From contig DOUU01000494.1 in the NCBI GenBank assembly GCA_003520425.1, forward strand, positions 1 to 6,524: a DNA stretch of 6,524 bases, written 5' to 3'. The translations under genes were made by a program, and so were the position numbers. Position 1 is the first letter of the stretch. Every line of letters begins with the position of its first letter. The DNA is from Deltaproteobacteria bacterium. GTDB taxonomy: Bacteria > Myxococcota_A > UBA9160. Under the pieces are notes generated by a model, which was given only the letters and a program-made list of their open reading frames with translations, made no database searches and was not told the DNA's origin. Positions 1 through 5,760 of this stretch are shown piece after piece.

Positions 1-557
1 TCGCGCTCGGCTGCTTTGCCTTAGGACTTGCACCCACATACGTGATCGGCGCCCTGCGCGCTGTCGTGACGCAGCTGAGCGGTGCGACGCTACCCGATGG
101 GCATGCGCCGTGGTGGCTGCTCGTGCCGCTGCCGCAGCGCCAAGCGTCCTATTCACCGGTGCTCTTCTTCATCGCGATCGCCACGATTGTCACGCTCACG
201 ATCCTTACGGTGCGGCTCTTCTATCACCAGCGCGTACGCCGCGCAGCGCCCTGGGATTGCGGGTTCGGCAGTCTCAATGCCCGCATGCAGGACACCGCCG
301 AGGGCTTCGGACAGCCGATCCGCCACATCTTCGGTGCCTTCTTCGCGATGCAGCGTGAACTGCCCTCGCCGTTCGACCGCGCTCCCCGCTACCGTGTGAG
401 CCTTGCGGATCGAATCTGGCAGGGTCTCTATGTGCCACTCGGTGCGCTGGTCGAGCGTGTGGCCGACGCGTTCGCCATCGTGCAGCAGGGGCGCATCGCG
501 ACCTACCTGCTGTACAGTTTCGTCACGCTCGTGGCGCTGCTCGCCCTGGTGCTATGA
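1..557 (+). CDS. hyfB: Hydrogenase-4 subunit B-like (antiporter-like membrane subunit), C-terminal part only
   Basis: The reading frame is open from the left edge (first full codon at base 3) to TGA at 555-557, so only the last 184 residues are present. HyfB/HycC proteins belong to the NuoL/MrpA-type antiporter family and are usually well over 600 residues, so roughly two thirds lies outside the window. The visible part has a hydrophobic helix (about bases 159-221), then the family block WDCGFGS followed by MQDTAEGFGQPIRHIF (about bases 252-341). It closes with QQGRIATYLLYSF and a terminal membrane helix. These blocks are diagnostic of the HyfB/HycC C-terminus. The role is a proton- or cation-translocating subunit in the inner membrane. 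The stop overlaps the hyfC start (ATGA), implying translational coupling. The family call is firm; the function of the complex is discussed under hyfG. Confidence 0.93.
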   Translation, partial: ALGCFALGLAPTYVIGALRAVVTQLSGATLPDGHAPWWLLVPLPQRQASYSPVLFFIAIATIVTLTILTVRLFYHQRVRRAAPWDCGFGSLNARMQDTAEGFGQPIRHIFGAFFAMQRELPSPFDRAPRYRVSLADRIWQGLYVPLGALVERVADAFAIVQQGRIATYLLYSFVTLVALLALVL

Positions 558-1504
558 GAACGCTCGATCTCATCACGCAGGTACTCGAGATCATCGCTGC
601 CCTTGCGGTTGCGCCCCTCTTTGTGGGGTGGATCAACCAGTGCCGTGCGTGGCTGCAGAACCGCCGCGCCCCGAGCCTGTGGCTGCCCTATCGCGGCATC
701 CGCAAGCTCTTCCACAAGGATGCCGTGATCGCCGAGCGGGCATCCGGCCTCTTTCGCATCGCACCCTACATCGTGTTCAGCGCGATGGTCCTTGCGGCTG
801 CCATCATTCCTTCGATGGGCACGGCGCTGCCGTTCACCACCGCCGCCGATGCCATTGCGCTCGTCGGGCTTCTCGCGACCGCCCGCGTCTTCCAGTCCCT
901 CGCAGCCATGGACATCGGCACGGCGTTCGGTACGCTCGGCGCGCGCCGGGAGATGATGGTGGGGTTCCTGGCCGAGCCCGCGCTCCTCATCGTCATCTTC
1001 GTCGCCTCGATCATCTCGGCAACCACCGCACTGCCGGCCATCACCGAGAATCTCGCCACGCAGCACCTCGCGCTCTATCCGAGCCTTGCGTTCAGCGCCA
1101 TCGCGTTCACCCTCGTGCTGCTTGCGGAGAACGCGCGCATCCCGATCGACAACCCCTCGACGCACCTTGAACTTACGATGATCCACGAGGCGATGCTGCT
1201 TGAGTACTCGGCGCGGCACCTCGCGCTCATGGAGTGGGCCGCGGCCTTGAAGCTCTTCAACTACGCCTGCATTGGCTTTGCGCTCTTCGTACCCTGGGGC
1301 ATCTCCACGAGCGAAGGCACGCCGCTGACACTCCTCGCCTCCATCCCGCTCCTTGCGGGAAAGCTCCTCATCGTTGGAGCGGGACTGGCGCTCGTTGAGA
1401 CAGTCTCGGCGAAGCTACGGGTCTTTCGGGCACCTGAGTTTCTCGCCACGGCATTCCTCTTTGCCGTGCTCGGCCTCCTGGTGCATCTCCTGCTCGGAGC
1501 CTGA
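554..1504 (+). CDS. hyfC: Hydrogenase-4 subunit C-like, NuoH/HycD-type membrane anchor
   Basis: A 316-residue integral membrane protein of the NuoH (complex I subunit 1) / HycD family, close to the usual length of about 310. It anchors the peripheral redox module to the membrane arm and contributes to the path coupling electron transfer to ion movement. Visible family blocks are DIGTAFGTLGARREM (residues 120-134), FLAEPAL (138-144), ENARIPIDNPSTHLEL (192-207) and HEAMLLEYS (211-219), then ETVSAKLRVFRAPEFL (282-297). The acidic and basic residues of the loop contacting the redox arm are retained. About eight hydrophobic segments can be made out, including 10-26, 69-86, 141-158, 176-191, 236-252, 258-281 and 296-315. 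The ATG overlaps the hyfB stop by four bases; no good Shine-Dalgarno is visible, so coupling is likely. Confidence 0.95.
   Translation: MRTLDLITQVLEIIAALAVAPLFVGWINQCRAWLQNRRAPSLWLPYRGIRKLFHKDAVIAERASGLFRIAPYIVFSAMVLAAAIIPSMGTALPFTTAADAIALVGLLATARVFQSLAAMDIGTAFGTLGARREMMVGFLAEPALLIVIFVASIISATTALPAITENLATQHLALYPSLAFSAIAFTLVLLAENARIPIDNPSTHLELTMIHEAMLLEYSARHLALMEWAAALKLFNYACIGFALFVPWGISTSEGTPLTLLASIPLLAGKLLIVGAGLALVETVSAKLRVFRAPEFLATAFLFAVLGLLVHLLLGA
1496..1499 (+). promoter_or_regulatory. Ribosome binding site of hyfE
   Basis: GGAG lies 10 bases upstream of the ATG at 1510, inside the last codons of hyfC. It supports that ATG as the start of hyfE. Confidence 0.55.
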
Positions 1505-1509
1505 CCGCG

Positions 1510-2214
1510 ATGACCGGCCTGCCCTTTGACCTGCAACTGCTCAATCTCTGTGCCGCGCTGCTGCTGCTCGTGTCCTTTGCCATGCTCACACAGCGCCGCA
1601 TCGTCAATCTCGTCAATCTCCTCGCATTCCAGGGAACGCTCCTTCTCGTCGCAACGCTCCTTCTGGCCTGGCGCACCGGTCAGCGTCATCTGTACCTCTC
1701 CGCCGTGCTCACCCTCGCCCTCAAGGTGACGTTTCTCCCCTGGATGCTGCACCGCCTCATCCGTCGCCTCGAGGTCTACTGGGACACCGAGCCGCTCCTT
1801 AACATCTCCGGCACGATGCTGGTGGGGCTCCTCGTTGTCGTGTTCGCCTTCGGCCTGGCCCAACCCATCTCGGCGCTTGCAAGCACAGCCACGCGCAGCT
1901 CGATCGGGATTGCCATCGCCGTCGTGCTCCTGTCGTTCATCACGATGATCACGCGGCGTAAGGCCATGTCACAGGTCGTCGGCTTCCTCTCCATGGAGAA
2001 CGGGCTCTTCTTCGGCGCCATGAGCGCAACTTATGGCATGCCGATGATCGTCGAATTCGGCGTGGCACTCGATGTGCTCGTCGCCGTGATCGTGCTCGGC
2101 ATCTTCTTCTTTCAGATCCGCGAGCAGTTCGACAGCCTCGACCTCCACCATCTGGAATCGCTCAAGGAAGGCGCGACCGTCGCGCAAGCGGACTCCATCG
2201 TGGAGGACAGCTAG
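1510..2214 (+). CDS. hyfE: Hydrogenase-4 subunit E-like, NuoK-related membrane subunit
   Basis: A 234-residue, highly hydrophobic protein of the HyfE family, slightly longer than E. coli HyfE (about 216). The C-terminal half matches the NuoK-like core: SQVVGFLSMENGLFFGAM (residues 154-171) followed by GMPMIVEFGVALDVLVAVIV (176-195). Glu163 and Glu182 sit in membrane helices where NuoK carries its two functional glutamates, so a proton-path role is likely by homology. It ends with the family tail QIREQFDSLDLHHLESLKE (202-220) plus a short acidic extension to residue 234. Other membrane helices are near residues 10-26, 34-54, 60-80, 101-119 and 130-148. It starts five bases after the hyfC stop. 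Confidence 0.93.
   Translation: MTGLPFDLQLLNLCAALLLLVSFAMLTQRRIVNLVNLLAFQGTLLLVATLLLAWRTGQRHLYLSAVLTLALKVTFLPWMLHRLIRRLEVYWDTEPLLNISGTMLVGLLVVVFAFGLAQPISALASTATRSSIGIAIAVVLLSFITMITRRKAMSQVVGFLSMENGLFFGAMSATYGMPMIVEFGVALDVLVAVIVLGIFFFQIREQFDSLDLHHLESLKEGATVAQADSIVEDS
2202..2207 (+). promoter_or_regulatory. Strong Shine-Dalgarno of hyfF
   Basis: GGAGGA within the end of hyfE, eight bases before the GTG at 2216. This is the best ribosome binding site in the window and decides the GTG start of hyfF. Confidence 0.75.
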
Positions 2215-2215
2215 C

Positions 2216-3673
2216 GTGGAACTCCTCCTGCTCCTGGCAACGCCCGCGGTCGGTGCGGTGCTCCTGGGCATCTGGGGCGCGCGGCGCTGGGCGCCCGAGC
2301 TCAACGTCGTCATGAGCCTCGCCACGTTCCTCGCCGCCTGCGCACTCACCGCGCGCGTGATCGGTGAGGGCAACCTGCTCGTCGCGCACGAGCAGTTCTT
2401 CATCGATCCGTTCAACGTGTTCCTCGTGACGCTGACGGCATTCGTGGGGCTTACGACCTCGCTCTTCTCGCGCCCGTACATGCGCGTGGAGATGAACCAC
2501 GGACGCGTGAGTGCGCCGCGCCTGCGCCTGTATCACAGCATGTATCAGCTCTTCATGTCGACGATGCTGCTCGCGCTCACGACCAACAACATGGGGCTCC
2601 TGTGGGTGGCCATGGAAGCGGCGACGCTGTCGACCGTTCTGCTCGTGACGCTCTATCGAACAGCAGCGAGCCTTGAGGCGGGCTGGAAGTATTTCATCCT
2701 CTGTGGCGTTGGCATCGCGCAGGCCCTGTTTGGCACGATACTGCTGTACTTCGCAGCGGAGCGCTTCCTCGGTGCCGAGGGGGTGAGCGCGCTCTTGTGG
2801 ACGCACCTGAACGGCATCAAGGGACATCTTGAGCCAGTGGTCTTAGGTCTCGCCTTCGTCTTTCTGCTCGTTGGCTACGGCACCAAGGTAGGTCTTGCCC
2901 CGCTTCACAACTGGCTGCCCGATGCGCACGCGGAGGGCCCGACGCCGATTTCGGCTGTGCTGTCGGGGCTCCTGCTCAACGTCGCCATATACGCTGTCGT
3001 GCGCTGCAAAGTGCTGGTTGAGGGATCCCTGCACTCGCAGCTCCCCGCGAAGATGCTGATGGGCTTCGGACTGCTCTCGGTCGTGCTGGCAGCCTTCTTG
3101 CTTTGGCGCCAGCGTGACGTGAAGCGCCTCTTTGCCTACTCCTCCATCGAGCACATGGGGATCATCACCTTCGCCTTCGGGATGGGCGGAGCGGTCGCAA
3201 ACTTCGCGGCCCTGCTTCACATGACGGTGCACTCGCTCACGAAATCCGCGATCTTCTTCGCCGTCGGGCACGCGACGCAGAAGGCAGGCTCCCAGCTCAT
3301 CGACAACATCCGCGGCCTCATGACGCTCTCTCCGACCATCGGTTGGGGCCTCATGATGGGATCGCTCGCCATCCTCGGCATGCCACCCTTCGGCGTATTT
3401 GCCAGCGAGTTTCTGATCTTGACCACCGCCATGCGCGAGCAGCCCTGGGCGACCCCGATTCTCCTCGCGGCGCTCGGGGTCGCCTTCGCCGCGATCTTTG
3501 GCCGCGTGCAGCCGATGGTGTTCGGTGAGACCCGTGCCGGTCGCCTCCCGCATCCGCCCGCGCTGCTGCCGGTATTCACGCATCTGGCCCTGGTACTCAT
3601 CCTCGGTCTGTATGTCCCGCCGTATCTGGCCGACTGGTATCGCGCGGCCGCGCGTCTCATCGGGGGCGGGTGA
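2216..3673 (+). CDS. hyfF: Hydrogenase-4 subunit F-like, NuoL/M/N-type proton-translocating subunit
   Basis: A 485-residue member of the antiporter-like proton-channel family (NuoL/M/N, Mrp), a little shorter than E. coli HyfF (about 526). It lies in the inner membrane with about 13-14 helices. Channel residues conserved in the family are visible: Glu134 in WVAMEAATLST, Lys224 in the block GYGTKVGLAPLHNWLPDAH (residues 220-238) with His230, Asp236 and His238, Lys304 in DVKRLFAYSSIEHMG (301-315), and Lys343 in HSLTKSAIFF (339-348). The segment MPPFGVFASEF (389-399) is also typical. Nothing suggests truncation or decay, so proton translocation is expected to work. The GTG start is set by a strong GGAGGA and follows the hyfE stop by one base. 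Charged-residue roles are inferred from complex I homologues. Confidence 0.95.
   Translation: MELLLLLATPAVGAVLLGIWGARRWAPELNVVMSLATFLAACALTARVIGEGNLLVAHEQFFIDPFNVFLVTLTAFVGLTTSLFSRPYMRVEMNHGRVSAPRLRLYHSMYQLFMSTMLLALTTNNMGLLWVAMEAATLSTVLLVTLYRTAASLEAGWKYFILCGVGIAQALFGTILLYFAAERFLGAEGVSALLWTHLNGIKGHLEPVVLGLAFVFLLVGYGTKVGLAPLHNWLPDAHAEGPTPISAVLSGLLLNVAIYAVVRCKVLVEGSLHSQLPAKMLMGFGLLSVVLAAFLLWRQRDVKRLFAYSSIEHMGIITFAFGMGGAVANFAALLHMTVHSLTKSAIFFAVGHATQKAGSQLIDNIRGLMTLSPTIGWGLMMGSLAILGMPPFGVFASEFLILTTAMREQPWATPILLAALGVAFAAIFGRVQPMVFGETRAGRLPHPPALLPVFTHLALVLILGLYVPPYLADWYRAAARLIGGG
3662..3666 (+). promoter_or_regulatory. Probable ribosome binding site of hyfG
   Basis: A GGGGG run ends eight bases before the GTG at 3675, within the last codons of hyfF. 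It is a G-only, non-ideal Shine-Dalgarno, but its position fits. The next in-frame candidate start is ATG at 3729 (residue 19). Confidence 0.4.
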
Positions 3674-3674
3674 C

Positions 3675-5207
3675 GTGCCGCTACGGAGTTACTTCGCGCG
3701 CAGCCGCGTGCAGCCCGGCGCGCCGGGGATGCACTCCCTGTCCGTACAACCGGGCGAGTGGCGCGTGGCCGCGGAGGATCTGGCCGCTGCCGGGGCCCGT
3801 CTCGTGACGCTCTGGGCGCAGCGCGACGGGCGCACGCCGCCGACAATCCATGCCGCTTTCCTCGTCGAGCACGATGGACTGCTCCTCAATCTGGAGCTGC
3901 GCGACCCAGACGCGCCGTATCCGGGACTCGACGACTTGTTTGTCGCCGCAGCGCGCCTGCAACGAGCGATCGCAGACTTGTCCGGGCTGCGCTCGAGTGA
4001 TCCGGACACGCGTCCCTGGCTGCGGCACGTCGCATGGCCGTCCTCCTATCGCCCGCTGATCGATCCCCCGCGCCCGCCTACGGATCGTCCCCTGCAGCCC
4101 GAAACCTACGAGTTCGTGCGGGTGGATGGGGAGGGCGTTCACGAGATCCCCGTAGGTCCCGTGCACGCGGGGACCATCGAGCCCGGGCACTTTCGATTCT
4201 CCGTGGTCGGTGAGAAGGTCTTGAGGCTCGAGGAGCGGCTCGGGTACGTCCACAAGGGGATCGAGCGACGCTTCACGGAGCTGTCGATCCTCGACGGCCA
4301 TCGTCTGGCGGCGCGCGTGTCGGGCGACTCGGCGGTCGCCTACTCCTGGGCGTACTGCCAGGCACTCGAGGGCATGACGAGCACGAAGATCCCGCCCCGT
4401 GCGGCGTGGCTCCGCGCGTTGTGCCTGGAGCTCGAGCGCTGCGCGAACCATCTGGGCGACCTGGGAGCGCTCGGAAACGATGCCGGCTTTGCGTTTGGTC
4501 TTGCGCAGTTCTCCCGACTGAAGGAAAAGCTCCTGCGCGCGACTCAGAAAGCGCTCGGGGCCCGCTATCTCATGGATGCGATCGTGCCGGGCGGGACCGC
4601 GATCGACTTGAGCGGGCCCGACGATCTCATCCAGTGCGTGCGCGGCATCGCGGCTGAGACGGCAACGCTGCGAACCGTCTACGACGAGCATGAGGGGGTG
4701 CGCGACCGATTCAACGGCGCCGGTGCTGTCGTGCCCGAACTCGCCGCGCGTCTGGGGCTCACCGGGCTTGCCGGTCGTGCGAGCGGGCAGGCTTACGACC
4801 TGCGGGTCGATCAGCCGTGCGAGCCCTATGGGGAGTTCTCGGTCGAGAAGGCCGGAAGCCGCGAAGGGGATGTCGCGGCACGCGTGTCGGTTCGCTTCGA
4901 TGAGCTGAAGGAGTCCTGTCGCCTCATCGAGCACATCCTTGCCGTGCTGCCACCGGGACCCTACGTCGCCCCTATTTCCGCCCCGCGTGATGAGATGCTG
5001 GGTATCGGCCTCGTCGAAGGCTGGCGGGGGCCGGTGCTGGTCGCACTCGAAGCCGGCCCCGCGGGGACGATTCGCCGCTGTCACCCGCACGATCCCTCTT
5101 GGCAGAACTGGCCGGTGCTCGAGCACGCGATCATCGGCAACATCGTTCCCGACTTTCCCCTCATCAACAAGTCCTTCAACCTCTCCTACAGCGGACACGA
5201 CCTGTAG
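3675..5207 (+). CDS. hyfG: HyfG/HycE-like large subunit lacking all four [NiFe] cysteines (Ehr-type, probably not a hydrogenase)
   Basis: A 510-residue soluble subunit fused from two domains. Residues 1 to about 140 resemble NuoC (30 kDa subunit), with SSDPDTRPWLRH at 107-118. From about residue 160 it is NuoD/HycE-like: VHAGTIEPGHFRFSVVGE (163-180), YVHKGIE (191-197, keeping the RGxE-type glutamate), LELERCANHLGDLG (251-264), and SGQAYDLRVDQP (370-381). In active group 4 hydrogenases Ni and Fe are held by CGxCG near the first domain boundary and by DPCxxC near the end. Here the first reads RVSGDSAVAYSWAY (214-227), with Ser216 and Ser219 in the cysteine positions. The second reads NLSYSGHDL (502-510), with Ser504 and Gly507. 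The protein ends there, without a cleavable tail. The gene is otherwise intact, so it looks like repurposing, not decay. Complex membership is certain by context. The reaction is unknown and H2 chemistry is unlikely. GTG start chosen for its one-base spacing from hyfF; ATG at 3729 is possible. Confidence 0.93.
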   Translation: MPLRSYFARSRVQPGAPGMHSLSVQPGEWRVAAEDLAAAGARLVTLWAQRDGRTPPTIHAAFLVEHDGLLLNLELRDPDAPYPGLDDLFVAAARLQRAIADLSGLRSSDPDTRPWLRHVAWPSSYRPLIDPPRPPTDRPLQPETYEFVRVDGEGVHEIPVGPVHAGTIEPGHFRFSVVGEKVLRLEERLGYVHKGIERRFTELSILDGHRLAARVSGDSAVAYSWAYCQALEGMTSTKIPPRAAWLRALCLELERCANHLGDLGALGNDAGFAFGLAQFSRLKEKLLRATQKALGARYLMDAIVPGGTAIDLSGPDDLIQCVRGIAAETATLRTVYDEHEGVRDRFNGAGAVVPELAARLGLTGLAGRASGQAYDLRVDQPCEPYGEFSVEKAGSREGDVAARVSVRFDELKESCRLIEHILAVLPPGPYVAPISAPRDEMLGIGLVEGWRGPVLVALEAGPAGTIRRCHPHDPSWQNWPVLEHAIIGNIVPDFPLINKSFNLSYSGHDL

Positions 5208-5214
5208 CCCCATC

Positions 5215-5751
5215 ATGCTCAAAACCCTGCGCCAGATCGCCTCGGTCGGAATCGCCACGGAGCGCGCTCCACAAGCCGACGACTCCCTGCGCCTTCAAGA
5301 GAGCCTGCAGGCGCAAATCCGCGCCGTGCTTGGTCGGGCGCTCTGCATCCGCCAGATCGATGCAGGATCCTGCAACGGGTGCGAACTCGAGATCCATGCG
5401 CTCAACAATCCGCTCTACAACATCGAGGGACTCGGCATCCGCTTCGTCGCAAGCCCACGCCATGCGGATCTCCTGCTCGTCACCGGCCCGGTCTCAAGGC
5501 ATATGGAGGTGGCGCTGAGGCGCACCTACGCCGCAACACCGGATCCCAAGCTCGTGGTCGCGGTGGGTGACTGCGGGTGCACCGGCGGGATCTTCGGGGA
5601 GAGCTATGCGAGCTGTGGCCGCATCTCGAACGTCATCCCCGTGGATGTCGCGATCCCAGGCTGCCCGCCCAGTCCGACGCAGATTCTGCGCGGTATCTTG
5701 GCCGCGATTTCAAGCAACGCCGGGACAGGCGCAAGCGGCGATCGCGGGTGA
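5215..5751 (+). CDS. hyfI: Hydrogenase-4 small subunit-like, NuoB/HycG-type [4Fe-4S] protein
   Basis: A 178-residue protein of the NuoB / [NiFe]-hydrogenase small subunit family. It holds the cluster closest to the large-subunit active site and passes electrons to or from it. All four expected ligands are present: Cys53 and Cys56 in DAGSCNGCELE (49-59), Cys120 in GDCGCTGG (118-125), and Cys150 in IPGCPPSP (147-154). Two extra cysteines, Cys122 and Cys134, lie near this site. It is shorter than E. coli HyfI/HycG (about 250), which carry a C-terminal extension; the core is complete. It starts seven bases after the hyfG stop with no clear Shine-Dalgarno. In E. coli a ferredoxin-like hyfH lies between hyfG and hyfI; none is present here. 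Cluster binding is expected, so electron transfer probably occurs even without [NiFe]. Confidence 0.94.
   Translation: MLKTLRQIASVGIATERAPQADDSLRLQESLQAQIRAVLGRALCIRQIDAGSCNGCELEIHALNNPLYNIEGLGIRFVASPRHADLLLVTGPVSRHMEVALRRTYAATPDPKLVVAVGDCGCTGGIFGESYASCGRISNVIPVDVAIPGCPPSPTQILRGILAAISSNAGTGASGDRG
5747..5751 (+). promoter_or_regulatory. Weak ribosome binding site of the SpeE-like gene
   Basis: GGTGA overlaps the hyfI stop codon and lies nine bases before the ATG at 5761. It supports that start and transcription together with hyfI. Confidence 0.4.
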
Positions 5752-5760
5752 GATAAGACA

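Noticed and set aside
503..1219. Long - strand open frame opposite hyfC
   Set aside because: Low-complexity, charge-rich translation without domains, fully overlapping a well-conserved membrane protein gene.
1600..1625. Short direct repeat (tcgtcaatctc twice)
   Set aside because: It encodes the hydrophobic IVNLVNLL helix of HyfE; two short copies are explained by codon choice in a repeated amino-acid pattern.
3498..3674. An N-terminal extension of hyfG reaching into hyfF
   Set aside because: The frame is open upstream, but this would overlap hyfF by more than 170 bases and adds Arg/Ser/Cys-rich sequence unlike NuoC. The GTG at 3675 gives the natural spacing.
5208..5214. Possible terminator or promoter between hyfG and hyfI
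   Set aside because: The gap is only seven bases with no hairpin or promoter-like elements; the two genes belong to one transcript.
3681..5258. Very long open frame on the - strand opposite hyfG (525 codons)
   Set aside because: It mirrors the GC-rich codon bias of hyfG, its translation is rich in Arg, Gly and Asp with no recognisable domain, and hyfG itself is clearly conserved.
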